A stretch of DNA of 61,634 bases from Microbacterium testaceum (GCF_001476285.1 NZ_LDRU01000041.1:1-61634), one strand, 5' to 3'; counted from the stretch's first letter, positions 37,014 through 46,400 are shown. Program-made: numbers and translations. The notes: generated by a model from the sequence alone, not told the origin.

Positions 37014-38201
37014 ATGCCTGAGCCCATTCTGATGCACCTGACGCTTCCGGCGGGCCCGGCGCGCGACGCGGTCGGGGCTTCTCTGGCCGAGCAGGGGTTC
37101 ACGGTGCAGCCCACCGCCACGGGATCGCTCGACGTCTCGCGCGGGAGCCTCGGCACGACGCTCGTCGCCGGGGCCTTCGCCGGGCAGGACATGCACGTGC
37201 GATTCGACGTGCACGTGCGTGACGAGCCGGACGGATCCGTGGTCGAGTTCGTCCACTCCGCGGCCGGTGGCTTCTTCAAGGGCGGTGCGGTCGGCGCGGT
37301 CAAAGCGGGTGACGTCGTTCGTGAAGCGGCGCACCGGACCGGCGTCCGGCTCGCCGAGCAGGGACTCGTCCAGGGCGCGGTTCCCGTCCCTCCGGCCCCC
37401 GACGCGGCGGCGGGTGCTCCCGCGCCCGAGGGCGCTCCGGCCTCCGCGGGTGCTCCGGCTCCCGAGGGCGCGGCTCCGGCCGCCCCGCCGTACGCCGGGG
37501 CGCAGCCGGGCGGGGTTCCGGCGTACGCCGGCTCGGCATCCATCCCCCCGCCCGTGGACTACGCGAACCGCACCAACGTCGTGTCGATCTTCGCGCTCGT
37601 GCTCGGCTTCGTCGTGCCGATCGGCGGCATCATCGCCGGAGCGATCGGCCTCTCGCAGGTCAAGCGCACCGGCGAGAAGGGCCGCGGTCTCGCGATCGCC
37701 GGCATCATCGTCGGTTCGGTGATGACCCTCCTGGGCATCATCGGCGTCGTCCTCTTCTTCGTGTTCCTCACCATCGGCGCCGCCGCGTCGGAGGCTCAGT
37801 CGTCGGGAGACGGTGGCTACTCCGACCCGGGTCAGGGCGGCGACTCGAGCCAGCTGATGACGCTGACGGTCGGGGAGTGCCTCGACGATGTCGCTTCGGG
37901 TGTCCTCACGACCGACAACCTGGTCGACTGCGACCTGCCGCACACCTACGAGGTCTTCGGCGACTTCACCGTGCCCGACGGCACCTTCCCCGGCGACGAC
38001 GCGATCACGGCCTCCGCGCAGGAGCAGTGCAACGCCGCCTTCGAGGCGTACATCGGCGTCTCGTACAACGACTCGACCCTCGACTACAGCTACGTCAGCC
38101 CGACGAGCGACACGTGGGCGCAGGGCGACCGCGAGATCTCGTGCCTGGTGACCGACCCCTCCGGCGAGACCACGGGAACGCTGCAGGGGGCTGCGCGCTG
38201 A
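37014..38201 (+). CDS. DUF4190 membrane protein with septum-formation domain
   Basis: 395 residues in four parts. A soluble N-terminal domain (1-120) is followed by a Pro/Ala/Gly-rich linker (125-185) with repeated APEGAPA units. Two helices form a DUF4190 hairpin (about 193-250, SIFALVLGFVVPIGGIIAGA then IGLSQVKRTGEKGRGLAIAG). The extracytoplasmic C-terminal domain carries GECLDD, DCDLPHTYEVFGDF and YVSPTSDTWAQGDREISCLV, the pattern of the Septum_form (PF13845) family. The role of these proteins is poorly known. GGGGAG lies 6 bases before ATG. Four cysteines in the outer domain could form two disulfides. Confidence 0.8.
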   Translation: MPEPILMHLTLPAGPARDAVGASLAEQGFTVQPTATGSLDVSRGSLGTTLVAGAFAGQDMHVRFDVHVRDEPDGSVVEFVHSAAGGFFKGGAVGAVKAGDVVREAAHRTGVRLAEQGLVQGAVPVPPAPDAAAGAPAPEGAPASAGAPAPEGAAPAAPPYAGAQPGGVPAYAGSASIPPPVDYANRTNVVSIFALVLGFVVPIGGIIAGAIGLSQVKRTGEKGRGLAIAGIIVGSVMTLLGIIGVVLFFVFLTIGAAASEAQSSGDGGYSDPGQGGDSSQLMTLTVGECLDDVASGVLTTDNLVDCDLPHTYEVFGDFTVPDGTFPGDDAITASAQEQCNAAFEAYIGVSYNDSTLDYSYVSPTSDTWAQGDREISCLVTDPSGETTGTLQGAAR

Positions 38202-38290
38202 CGTCGGTGCTGGCGGGCTCGGCGACGACGTGGAGGACGTTGGTCCTTCATGCATAACGGCAGGATCCCGAAGTAGATCAGGGGAGGCGC

Positions 38291-38683
38291 GTGACCGAAC
38301 GGGGAACGCTCGTCAACGGACTCGAGGTGCAGGCGGTCGCGAGGCGCGAGGGCTCCGGCATCCGGGTGGTTCTCTGGGCCGAGCCGAGCGAGCTGACGCG
38401 GGACTACGACCGTGTCTTCCGCGCTGACCTCGACGACTATCTGCTGTCAGCGGAGCGCGGGGAACACTTCGGCATGACATTCCCCCTGACGGGGGCAGAG
38501 GCCATGATGACGGGCGTCACTCTTCGCGGGCTCGACGGCATGGCACCGCGGCACAGTGTGACCAGCGAGGCCGGCGGATCGGAACATCCCTGGCGGATCG
38601 TCTATCGCTCGCCGATCTGGCAGCCCGCGGAGGTCCTCCTCGCCGGCGCGGGGGTCGCCTTACATGTCACGGTCGAAGACTGA
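38291..38683 (+). CDS. Hypothetical protein, 130 residues
   Basis: The GTG start has GGGGAGG five bases upstream. The product is a soluble, mixed alpha/beta-looking protein with no signal peptide, helix, cysteine or motif I recognise. Segments such as GIRVVLWAEPSELTRDYDRV and a final PAEVLLAGAGVALHVTVED suggest a compact single domain. It stands alone between the DUF4190 gene and a LacI gene. Codon use resembles neighbours but has slightly more A/T at third positions. Confidence 0.6.
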   Translation: MTERGTLVNGLEVQAVARREGSGIRVVLWAEPSELTRDYDRVFRADLDDYLLSAERGEHFGMTFPLTGAEAMMTGVTLRGLDGMAPRHSVTSEAGGSEHPWRIVYRSPIWQPAEVLLAGAGVALHVTVED

Positions 38684-38765
38684 TGTGAACCACGGCCGCG
38701 GACTCCCGGTCGCTCGCTTGGTAGGAGCGGAGGGATGCCGAGCCCCGGCGCCATAGCCGCGCCCG

Positions 38766-39773
38766 TCAGCGTCGCGAGACGTCGACCGGCCCGGTCGAGC
38801 CGCGGTCGACCAGCTCGAAGGGGAGGGTGCCGAGCCCCGGCGCCGGGTCGGCGCCGTCGAGCTCGGCGAGTGCCGCTTCCGCCGCGCGCTCTCCCTGGCC
38901 GCGCGCGAACTGGTCGACGGTCGTGAGGCCGAACCAGCGGCCGAGCTCGTGCCCGTCGACGCCGATGATCGACACGTCGGCGGGAACCCGCAGGCCGAGC
39001 TCGCGCGCGGCGAGGATCGCGCCGATGGCCATCTCGTCGGATGCCGCGAAGATCGCGGTGGGCGGGACGTCGCCGCTCAGCGTGCGGGTCGCGGCTGCGG
39101 AACCGCCCTCGATGGTGAAGTCGGCCGGCTCGAACACGGCGTCGGCGCCGATGGCATCCATCGTCTCGGTGAAACCGAGCCGGCGGAGTGCGGGAACCGA
39201 CGATGCCGCGTTGGTCGTCGTGTCGGCGCCGATGTGGGTGACGCGGCGGTGCCCGAGCGCGATGAGGTGCTCGGTCGCGAGGCGTCCGACTGCCCGGTCG
39301 TCGACCGTGAGCGTCGTCAGCAGCGGGTTCGGGCCGCCGATCGAGACCACCGGCACGCCGAGGCTGCGGAGCAGCGCCGACTCGGCGGCATCCATCTCGA
39401 TCGCGATCGTGACGACGGCGTCGATGCGACGCCGGCGCAGGTGGTCCTCGAAGACGCGGCGGCGCTCGGCCGGGTCGGCGCTCACGCTGTAGAGCGTGAT
39501 GTCGTAGCCCTCGCGGACGAGTGCGTCGGAGATCCCCGCGAGAACGGTGCTGAAGAACCACCGGTCGAGGAACGGCACGACGACGCCGACCGCCCGGGCC
39601 CGCCCGGTCGCGAGGCTCGACGCTGCCGCCGAGACGACGTACCCGAGTTCCTCGGCGGCAGCGAGCACGCGATCGCGCGTCGCGGTCGACACCGGACCGC
39701 GTCCGCTCAAGGCGCGCGAGACCGTGGCCGTCGACACTCCCGCCCGGCGGGCGACGTCGTCGATACCGGCCAC
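38766..39773 (-). CDS. LacI-family regulator adjoining alpha-glucosidase
   Basis: 335 residues. Helix-turn-helix at 3-26 (GIDDVARRAGVSTATVSRAL), hinge AASSLATG, and a ligand domain with FLDRWFFSTVLAGI and IIGVDGHELGRWFGLTTVDQ. The GTG start lies 26 bases after the alpha-glucosidase stop on the same strand, so the two genes probably form an operon. The operator is likely the palindrome at 41493-41506. It should respond to an alpha-glucoside such as maltose or isomaltose. Confidence 0.88.
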   Translation of the reverse strand: MAGIDDVARRAGVSTATVSRALSGRGPVSTATRDRVLAAAEELGYVVSAAASSLATGRARAVGVVVPFLDRWFFSTVLAGISDALVREGYDITLYSVSADPAERRRVFEDHLRRRRIDAVVTIAIEMDAAESALLRSLGVPVVSIGGPNPLLTTLTVDDRAVGRLATEHLIALGHRRVTHIGADTTTNAASSVPALRRLGFTETMDAIGADAVFEPADFTIEGGSAAATRTLSGDVPPTAIFAASDEMAIGAILAARELGLRVPADVSIIGVDGHELGRWFGLTTVDQFARGQGERAAEAALAELDGADPAPGLGTLPFELVDRGSTGPVDVSRR

Positions 39774-39799
39774 GGTCTCGCGATTCCGGATGCCGCGGC

Positions 39800-41479
39800 T
39801 TACGCCGCCGCGATCCAGACGGTGGTGTCGGTCGGCAGGGCGTCGCCGTCGAGGGGGCCGCTCGCCACGAGGACCTCACCCGCGGGGAGCTCGACCGACT
39901 CGTCGCCGAGGTTGGCGATGACGGTGAGCGATCCGTTGCGGAAGGCCACGACGTCGTCACCGTACCCGTCGAGCCAGTCGAGCGCCCCGGCGCCGAGGTT
40001 GCGCGCGCGACGCTCGCCGAGCAGCGAGCGGTACAGCGACAGGGTCGAGGCGGGGTCGTCGACCTGCACGTCCCGCGCGAGCGCGGCCCACTCCGCGGGC
40101 TGGGGGAGCCACGACTCACCCGTGGTGTTGAAGCCGTAGGCGGGGCCGTCGGCGGTCCACGGGATCGGGACGCGGCAGCCGTCGCGGCCGTAGCGCTCGC
40201 CGTTCGTGCGGAACCACGTCGGGTCCTGGCGGGCGTCATCGGGCAGGTCGATGACCTCGGGGAGGCCGAGCTCTTCGCCCTGGTAGAGGTACGACGAACC
40301 GGGGAGCGCGAGCATGAGCGAGGTCGCGGCGCGGGCGCGCTGCAGGCCCTTCACGGGGTCGGGCTGGCCGGGCGACTTCGGGCCGATGCCCGCGCCCTGC
40401 GGGTTCTCCGCCGTCAGCGCGAGGCGCGAGGCGTGGCGCACGACGTCGTGGTTCGACAGCACCCAGGTGCTGGGCGCACCGACGGCGGCGTACTCCTCGA
40501 GCGACTCCGAGATCACGTCGCGGAGAGCCTCGGCATCCCACTTCGTCTCGAGGTAGTGGAAGTTGAACGCCTGGTGCATCTCGTCGGGCCGCACCCACAG
40601 CGCGGTCTGCGCGACGGTGGGGAGCCACGCCTCGGCGCACAGAGCCCGGTCGCCGTCGTACTCCGCGAGCACCTCGTGCCACTCGCGCCACACCTCGTGG
40701 ACGCCGGGCTGACCCCAGTACGGCACCTCTTCGGCGTCGCCGCCCATGGAGCCGCCGTCCGGGTCGGGCGTGAAGTCGGGCAGGCCCTCGGCCTTGATGA
40801 GGCCGTGCGCGACGTCGACGCGGAAGCCGTCGACCCCGCGATCGAGCCAGAAGCGCAGGATGTCGCGGAACTCCGCGCGCACCTCGGGGTTGGTCCAGTC
40901 GAAGTCGGGCTGGCTCTCGTCGAAGATGTGCAGGTACCACTGGCCGGGCGTACCGTCGGCCTCGGTCACGCGCTTCCACATGCCGCCGCCGAACACGCTC
41001 TCCCAGTTGTTCGGGGGCAGCTCGCCGTTCTCGCCCTTGCCGTCGCGGAAGATGTACCGCGCCCGCTCCGGGCTGCCGGGCGCGGCCTTCAGAGCCTCCT
41101 GGAACCACACGTGCTGATCGCTCGAGTGGTTCGGCACGAGGTCGACGATGACCCGGATGCCGCGCTCGTGCGCGCCCGCGAGCATCGCGTCGAAGTCGGC
41201 CAGGGTGCCGAAGATCGGGTCGACGTCGCGGTAGTCGGCGACGTCGTAGCCCGCGTCCTTCTGCGGCGACCGCTGGAAGGGGCTGAGCCAGATGGCATCC
41301 ACCCCCAGCTGCTTCAGGTCGTCGAGGTGAGCGGTGACGCCGGGCAGGTCGCCCAGGCCGTCGCCCGAGGCGTCGGCGAAGGAGCGCGGGTAGATCTGGT
41401 AGATGACGGCGGTGCGCCACCACTCCGAGCCGGGTGCGGACGCGAGTTCGGGTCGCGAGTCCTGCTGCGTGAAAGTCAT
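39800..41479 (-). CDS. GH13 alpha-glucosidase (oligo-1,6-glucosidase-like)
   Basis: 559-residue cytosolic enzyme of the alpha-amylase family. Conserved regions: DLVPNHSS (113-120), nucleophile D222 in GFRVDVAHG, acid/base E283 in CAEAW, and SNHDV with D345. The VIYQIYPRSFADASGDGLGD start is typical of the GH13 alpha-glucosidase subfamilies. It would release glucose from maltose- or isomaltose-type sugars. The upstream region carries a LacI-type palindrome between a TTGACG-like -35 and a TAACGT -10. Confidence 0.92.
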   Translation of the reverse strand: MTFTQQDSRPELASAPGSEWWRTAVIYQIYPRSFADASGDGLGDLPGVTAHLDDLKQLGVDAIWLSPFQRSPQKDAGYDVADYRDVDPIFGTLADFDAMLAGAHERGIRVIVDLVPNHSSDQHVWFQEALKAAPGSPERARYIFRDGKGENGELPPNNWESVFGGGMWKRVTEADGTPGQWYLHIFDESQPDFDWTNPEVRAEFRDILRFWLDRGVDGFRVDVAHGLIKAEGLPDFTPDPDGGSMGGDAEEVPYWGQPGVHEVWREWHEVLAEYDGDRALCAEAWLPTVAQTALWVRPDEMHQAFNFHYLETKWDAEALRDVISESLEEYAAVGAPSTWVLSNHDVVRHASRLALTAENPQGAGIGPKSPGQPDPVKGLQRARAATSLMLALPGSSYLYQGEELGLPEVIDLPDDARQDPTWFRTNGERYGRDGCRVPIPWTADGPAYGFNTTGESWLPQPAEWAALARDVQVDDPASTLSLYRSLLGERRARNLGAGALDWLDGYGDDVVAFRNGSLTVIANLGDESVELPAGEVLVASGPLDGDALPTDTTVWIAAA

Positions 41480-41492
41480 GCGGCTACGTTAG

Positions 41493-41506
41493 TGCAAGCG
41501 CTTACA
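41493..41506. promoter_or_regulatory. LacI-type operator of the alpha-glucosidase operon
   Basis: TGCAAGCGCTTACA is a 14-base near-palindrome (central CG pair, typical for LacI/CcpA-type repressors), 14 bases upstream of the alpha-glucosidase ATG and overlapping its promoter. Confidence 0.65.
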
Positions 41507-41544
41507 TCGGCGTCAAGCGCGTCCCTGCACCCGGCTCCCGCACC

Positions 41545-41602
41545 TGAGTGTCCAGAACACCCGGACGGTTCCGAGATTCGCCCGGGTGTTCTGGACACTC
41601 AA
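41545..41602. repeat. Family-1 palindromic element, copy D (CCCGG inner stem)
   Basis: TGAGTGTCCAGAACACCCGG pairs perfectly with CCGGGTGTTCTGGACACTCA. The G in CCAGAAC is matched by a C in GTTCTGG, whereas other copies have A and T there, so the pair covaries. It lies between divergent starts of the alpha-glucosidase and apt genes. Confidence 0.85.
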
Positions 41603-41667
41603 CGGGGAAAGGCGTGAGAGTCGAGGCGCCGGGGACGCGGGCGCGAGGGCGCGATTAGGCTGGGGCG

Positions 41668-42192
41668 GTGCCCGACGCCTCCGCCCTCGCCCGTGCCGAA
41701 TCGCTCATCACGAGCATCCCCGACTACCCCAAGCCCGGGATCATGTTCCGCGACATCACGCCCCTGCTGACGGATGCCACGGCCCTGCGCACCGTCGTCG
41801 AGGCGCTCGTCGAGCCCTTCGCGGGCCGGTTCGATGCCGTTGCGGGAGTCGAAGCGCGCGGCTTCCTCCTCGCGGGAGCCGCGGCCATCGCCGCGAACGT
41901 GGGGCTGATGCCGATCCGCAAGGCCGGGAAGCTGCCCCGACCCGCCGCCGCGGTCGAGTACGACCTCGAGTACGGCTCGGCCACGATCGAGATGCACGAC
42001 GACAACGCCGCCGGTGCGCGCGTCCTGCTGCTCGACGACGTGCTGGCGACGGGCGGCACGCTCGCCGCCGGTCGTGAGCTGCTCGAGGCGGTGGGCAGCG
42101 AGGTCATCGGCATCGCGACGCTGCTCGAGATCGACGGCCTCGGCGGCCGCGAGGCTCTCGGCGGCGACGTGCACGCGATCTTCCACGTCTGA
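41668..42192 (+). CDS. apt: Adenine phosphoribosyltransferase
   Basis: 174 residues. It converts adenine and PRPP to AMP in purine salvage. Type I phosphoribosyltransferase motifs: YPKPGIMFRDITPLL near the N-terminus, GVEARGFLLAGAAA, and the PRPP loop VLLLDDVLATGGTLAA. The start is GTG; TAGGCT at 41656-41661 ends six bases before it and no Shine-Dalgarno is visible, so the mRNA is probably leaderless. It stands alone rather than beside relA and the Sec genes. Confidence 0.93.
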   Translation: MPDASALARAESLITSIPDYPKPGIMFRDITPLLTDATALRTVVEALVEPFAGRFDAVAGVEARGFLLAGAAAIAANVGLMPIRKAGKLPRPAAAVEYDLEYGSATIEMHDDNAAGARVLLLDDVLATGGTLAAGRELLEAVGSEVIGIATLLEIDGLGGREALGGDVHAIFHV

Positions 42193-42246
42193 CGCGGCTC
42201 CCGCCTCCCTGCGGCGCCGCCGCGTCCCGCGCCGTCCAAGCCCCCG

Positions 42247-42310
42247 CGTTGAGTGTCCAAGACACGCCGTAACGGGGTCGCCCATTACGGCGTGTCTTGG
42301 ACACTCAACG
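42247..42310. repeat. Family-1 palindromic element, copy E (perfect 26-base arms)
   Basis: Bases 42247-42272 and 42285-42310 are exact reverse complements, beginning CGTTGAGTGTCC and with the inner stem ACACGCCGTAA / TTACGGCGTGT around a 12-base loop. It has the same inner-stem type as copy A. It lies between converging apt and TetR genes. Confidence 0.9.
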
Positions 42311-42349
42311 TGAGAGGGGTGCGCCGCGCCCGACGCCGGGCGCGCCCCG

Positions 42350-43039
42350 CTACCCGCGACCCAGGCGCAGCCGGAGGCCCTCGAGCAGGGCGTCGAGGCC
42401 GAGGGTGAACGCGAGGTCGGCGGGGGTGGCGCCCTGAACCTCGGCGAGTTCCCGGCGCGCGTGGTAGGCCGCGGCGAACGTGGGGACGTCGGCCCGATCC
42501 CCCGGATCGAGCATGTCCTGCGGGGCGGAGGCGTCGAGCGCCGAACCCAGCACGAAGGACTCCACGGCCACGATGACGCTCATCGATTCTGCGGCTGACC
42601 AGCCCGCATCCTGAAGCTGGGATGCCAGGTGGTCGTACGATCTGCCGACGGTCGAGGTCGCGTCCAGGGGGAGCGCCGACAGGTACGCGACCGTCGAGGG
42701 GTGGGCGGCGAAGGCCGCGCGATAGGCGTGCGCCCAGTTGCGGAGAGCGTGGTCCCATCGGGGATCGGGAGCTGCGTCGGCGTCGATGCGTTCGGCGAGG
42801 ATCTCTCGGATCTCCGCGAACACCGCCGTCTTGTTCTCGACGTGGTTGTACAGCGACGACACGCGCACGCCGAGCGCTCGCGCCAGATCGCTCATGCGGA
42901 ACCCGGTGTCGCGATCGTCGTCGAGCAGGCGTAGGGCGGTCTCGCCGATGAGGCGGCGAGAGAGCACTCCGACCCGCGGACGCCCCACCGGGCGGGGTCG
43001 TCCGGCGGCCTCGGACGCTGTCTTCGCTACTGCACTCAC
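42350..43039 (-). CDS. TetR-family regulator
   Basis: 229 residues. The N-terminal helix-turn-helix is at about 28-70, with GFRMSDLARALGVRVSSLYN as the HTH and HVENKTAVFAEI after it. The C-terminal part resembles TetR_C domains. The GTG start has GAGGAAA seven bases upstream. It is divergent from an APC permease, with a long inverted repeat between, so it most likely represses the permease-amidohydrolase operon and itself. Confidence 0.88.
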   Translation of the reverse strand: MSAVAKTASEAAGRPRPVGRPRVGVLSRRLIGETALRLLDDDRDTGFRMSDLARALGVRVSSLYNHVENKTAVFAEIREILAERIDADAAPDPRWDHALRNWAHAYRAAFAAHPSTVAYLSALPLDATSTVGRSYDHLASQLQDAGWSAAESMSVIVAVESFVLGSALDASAPQDMLDPGDRADVPTFAAAYHARRELAEVQGATPADLAFTLGLDALLEGLRLRLGRG

Positions 43040-43085
43040 GCTGTTTCCTCGCCGTCGAGCCGGAGAAATCCGAGTCGGAGAAACA

Positions 43086-43125
43086 TTGTACGTGCGCGTA
43101 AATCGAACTATGTTCGTTTTACGCG
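43086..43125. promoter_or_regulatory. TetR operator overlapping the permease promoter
   Basis: CGCGTAAATCGAAC and GTTCGTTTTACGCG (43095-43108 and 43112-43125) form a 14-base inverted repeat with one mismatch and a TAT centre. The rightward promoter is TTGTAC (43086-43091), 17 bases, TATGTT (43109-43114), so a bound repressor would cover the -10. On the other strand TACAAT (43085-43090) could be the -10 of the regulator gene. Confidence 0.75.
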
Positions 43126-43162
43126 ATCGCAGGTGATCGCACCTCATCCAAGGAGTTCGCTC

Positions 43163-44578
43163 ATGTCTCAGCGTTCCCGCACCTCCCTTCCCCGCTCGAT
43201 GGGCGTCGTCGGCCTCACCCTCTTCGGCATCTCGTACATGGCGATCGGCACGGTCTTCACCACGTACGGCATCGTGAACCAGCTGACCGAGGGGCACCTC
43301 GTGGCGTCCTACGCCGTCGCCCTGATCGTCATGCTGTTCACCGCCTCGAGCTACGCCGCGATGGTCCGCCGCTACCCGGTCGCCGGTTCGGCGTACACCT
43401 ACGCACAGCAGTCGTTCGGCGGGGGCGTCGGCTTCCTCACCGGGTGGATCCTGCTGCTGGACTACCTGTTCATCCCGATGATCAACTTCCTCATCCTCGG
43501 GCTGTACGCCAACACCCAGTTCCCCGACGTGCCCGTCTGGGTGTTCACCCTCGGCGCGATCATCGTCGCGCTCATCCTGAACGTCCTCGGCATCTCGCTG
43601 GTGAGCAAGGTCAACACCGCGGTCGTCCTGATCTCGTTCGCCGCGGTCGTGGTCTTCGCCTTCTTCGCCATCAAGACCGCGATCGGAGACCCCGACGCCC
43701 CCGGCGTCTTCGAGCCGTTCCTGCCGGGCAGCGCACAGTTCAGCCCGGTTCTGACGGGTGCCGCGGTGCTCTCGCTGTCGTTCCTGGGCTTCGACGCCGT
43801 GTCGACCCTCTCCGAGGAGGCGAAGCGCCCCCGGCGCGACATCCCGATCGCGATCATGGTCACCACGATCGTCGGCGGACTCCTCTTCATCGCGGTCGCC
43901 TGGGTGGGCGCTCTCGCCTACCACCTGTCCGACTGGAGCACCGCGCCGCAGGCGCTCCTGGATGCCGCGGGTGCGGTGCTCTTCGACCACGTCGGGGGAC
44001 CGATCCTCGCCGGCACCTTCGTCTTCATCACCGTCATCGGCACCCTCGGCGCCGGGCTCGCGGGACAGGCGGCGGTGTCTCGCATCCTGTTCTCGATGGG
44101 TCGAGACGGCATCCTTCCGCGTCCGCTCGGCGGCCTGTCGAAGAAGTACGGCACCCCGGTGGTCGCGACGGCCCTCGTGTCGGTCGTGGCCCTCGCGGGG
44201 CTGTTCGTGACGCTCGCCCAGGCCGCGTTCATGATCAGCTTCGGCGCGCTCGTCGCCTTCGCGATGGTGAATCTCTCGGTCATCCGCACCTATCTCTTCC
44301 CGCCGCGCGCGGAGCGTCGCGCGCTCACCGCGGGACGCCTCATGCGGTACGGGATCGTCCCCGCGATCGGCTTCGCGCTCACGCTCTGGCTGTTGAGCTC
44401 GCTCGAGGGCGGGACGTGGGTCATCGGCGGCATCTGGGCACTGCTGGGCGTGGTGATCCTCGCGATCAAGACGGGGATGTTCCGGCGCCCGGTTCCGAAG
44501 CTCGACTTCTCGGAGGTCGAACCCACCACCGAGGCGATCGACCAGCTGCCGCGCGAGTCGTTCCTGGGGCAGAAGTGA
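43163..44578 (+). CDS. APC-family amino acid/polyamine permease
   Basis: 471 residues with about 12 helices. The N-terminal VVGLTLFGISYMAIGTVF is the unwound first helix of APC transporters, followed by RRYPVAGSAYTYAQQSFG and SFLGFDAVSTLSEEAKRPRR, both strongly conserved. AAGGAG precedes ATG. It is repressed, by position, by the divergent TetR and co-transcribed with an amidohydrolase, which may act on the imported compound. The PuuP-like overall look hints at an amine or amino acid, without proof. Confidence 0.88.
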   Translation: MSQRSRTSLPRSMGVVGLTLFGISYMAIGTVFTTYGIVNQLTEGHLVASYAVALIVMLFTASSYAAMVRRYPVAGSAYTYAQQSFGGGVGFLTGWILLLDYLFIPMINFLILGLYANTQFPDVPVWVFTLGAIIVALILNVLGISLVSKVNTAVVLISFAAVVVFAFFAIKTAIGDPDAPGVFEPFLPGSAQFSPVLTGAAVLSLSFLGFDAVSTLSEEAKRPRRDIPIAIMVTTIVGGLLFIAVAWVGALAYHLSDWSTAPQALLDAAGAVLFDHVGGPILAGTFVFITVIGTLGAGLAGQAAVSRILFSMGRDGILPRPLGGLSKKYGTPVVATALVSVVALAGLFVTLAQAAFMISFGALVAFAMVNLSVIRTYLFPPRAERRALTAGRLMRYGIVPAIGFALTLWLLSSLEGGTWVIGGIWALLGVVILAIKTGMFRRPVPKLDFSEVEPTTEAIDQLPRESFLGQK

Positions 44579-44628
44579 CGGCATCCGATCGAAGCGACAC
44601 CCGTCGCTCACTGAGAAGGGAGGCAGCC

Positions 44629-46257
44629 ATGCCCGAGAACACCGACCTGCTGGTCCTCGCGGGAGCGATCCTGACGCCGACGGCCCTCGCCGGAGCGCCC
44701 GCGGAGGCCGGGTTCGTGGCGATCCGCGACGGCGTGATCGTGGGGGTGGGGACTCCGGATGCCGCTGACTCGTGGATACCGCGCGCTCAGCGCGTCGTCG
44801 ACCTGGGTGATGCGACGCTCACCGCCGGTGTCGTCGATGCGCACATCCATCCCGTCGCCGGGATCGGGATGACGAGAGGCGTCGATCTGAGCGAGGCGGA
44901 GACCCTCGAGGACGCCCAGCAGGCGCTGGCCGCGGAGTCCGCCGACGCGGGCGAATGGGTGTTCGGGTGGGGCCTCAATCCCATCGTCTTCGGTGTGGCG
45001 GCACCGTCGATGCGACTCTTCGACCGGCTGCCGCAGGACCGCCTCGCGTTCGTGCAGCTGTTCGATGCGCACTCGGCCGTCGCGTCCGGGGCGGCGCTGG
45101 CTCGCGCGGGTGTCACGGGTGCCGAGACCTTCGACGACGCCTCGTCGATCGCCGTCGACGCCGAGGGCACGCCGACGGGCTATCTCCTCGAGCACCGCGC
45201 CATGGGGCGCGTCACACGCATCGTCCCCGCCCTGACTTTCGAGGAGCGGCGTGATGCCCTCGTGGCCATCCTGCGTGGCATGGCCGAGACGGGCGTGACG
45301 ATCGGGCAGATGCTCGACTCGTCGGACCCCGACGCCTTCGACCTCTTCGATGCGATCGAGGCGGAGGGCGAGCTGCCGATCCGTCTTCGCGTCTCGCCGA
45401 TGGCCGTTCCCGGTTCCACCGAAGCGGACTGGGCGCAGCTCGCCGACCTGCAGGGCCGGCACGGCCGCCGGTGGGAAGTGCGCGGCATCAAGCTCATGAT
45501 CGACGGCACCATCGACAACGGCACCGCGTGGTTGCGAGAGCCCGACACTCTGGGCGAGTCGACCGAGTCGCTCTGGCTCAGCCCGCCGGAATACGCCGCC
45601 GCCGTCGAGTACTTCCACGCCCGCGGCATCCCGACGACGACCCACGCGATCGGCGATCGCGGCATCGAGTTCGTGGCCGCGACGTTGAACGGCCTCGAGC
45701 GCACCGGTGTCCCGCACCGCATGGAGCACATCGAGACGCTGCCCGACGACGTGCTGGATCTCATCGTCGAAGCCGGAGTCTCGGTCAGCATGCAGCCCAC
45801 GCACTGCACGCACTTCACGCGCGCGGACCACACCGACAACTGGTCGCGCCGCCTCGGCGACGAGCGCGCCGACCGCGCGTGGCGCACGCGCGACCTGCAC
45901 GACATGGGCGTGGTCGTGGCTCTCGGGTCGGACTGGCCGGTGGCGCCGTACGACGCACGGGCCACCCTCGCCGCGGCGATGCTCCGCCGCCCGGCAGGTC
46001 GCGTGGATGTCACGCCCGTCCTGCCCGATCAGGCCCTCGACGCCCCGGTCGCCCTCGACGCGCACACGCGCGGATGGTGGCGTTCGGTCGGCGAGGCCGG
46101 CGGGACCATCGAGGAGGGGATGCCGGCCTACCTCACGGCGTTCTCCGCCAACCCGCTGACCGCGGATCCCGACGCCTTCGCGACGGCCGACGTGCTGTTG
46201 ACGGTCGTCGGCGGTGACGTGGAGGTCGACCGGACGGCGGTGACCGCGCGGGGGTGA
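44629..46257 (+). CDS. YtcJ-type amidohydrolase (amidohydrolase family 3)
   Basis: 542-residue metal-dependent hydrolase. N-terminal beta-sandwich, then the metal-binding DAHIHP (HxH), GIKLMIDGTIDNGTAWLREP in place of the carboxylated-lysine strand, THAIGDRGIEF, RMEHIETLPDDVL and the last ligand in ALGSDWPVAPYD. Relatives include N-substituted formamide deformylases and other exo-acting deacylases. GAAGGGAGGC precedes ATG; the gene starts 50 bases after the APC permease. The substrate is not deducible. Confidence 0.85.
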   Translation: MPENTDLLVLAGAILTPTALAGAPAEAGFVAIRDGVIVGVGTPDAADSWIPRAQRVVDLGDATLTAGVVDAHIHPVAGIGMTRGVDLSEAETLEDAQQALAAESADAGEWVFGWGLNPIVFGVAAPSMRLFDRLPQDRLAFVQLFDAHSAVASGAALARAGVTGAETFDDASSIAVDAEGTPTGYLLEHRAMGRVTRIVPALTFEERRDALVAILRGMAETGVTIGQMLDSSDPDAFDLFDAIEAEGELPIRLRVSPMAVPGSTEADWAQLADLQGRHGRRWEVRGIKLMIDGTIDNGTAWLREPDTLGESTESLWLSPPEYAAAVEYFHARGIPTTTHAIGDRGIEFVAATLNGLERTGVPHRMEHIETLPDDVLDLIVEAGVSVSMQPTHCTHFTRADHTDNWSRRLGDERADRAWRTRDLHDMGVVVALGSDWPVAPYDARATLAAAMLRRPAGRVDVTPVLPDQALDAPVALDAHTRGWWRSVGEAGGTIEEGMPAYLTAFSANPLTADPDAFATADVLLTVVGGDVEVDRTAVTARG

Positions 46258-46284
46258 CGCGTCCGTCCCGCGGCGACGGTGCGC

Positions 46285-46374
46285 CGAACTCCTGAGTTTT
46301 CGGACCTTTCGGGGTGGGATGCCGTGCTTTCCCGCGCCCTCTGGGTGCTCGGCATCCGTTTCTCAGGAGTTTCG
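46285..46374. repeat. Family-2 palindromic element, copy 2
   Basis: CGAACTCCTGAG at the left and CTCAGGAGTTTCG at the right pair except for one missing A. The interior of about 65 bases is unrelated to that of copy 1. It lies between the converging amidohydrolase and hpxO genes. Confidence 0.75.
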
Positions 46375-46400
46375 CGCGCGCGCCGGCCGCGCCCGACGGC

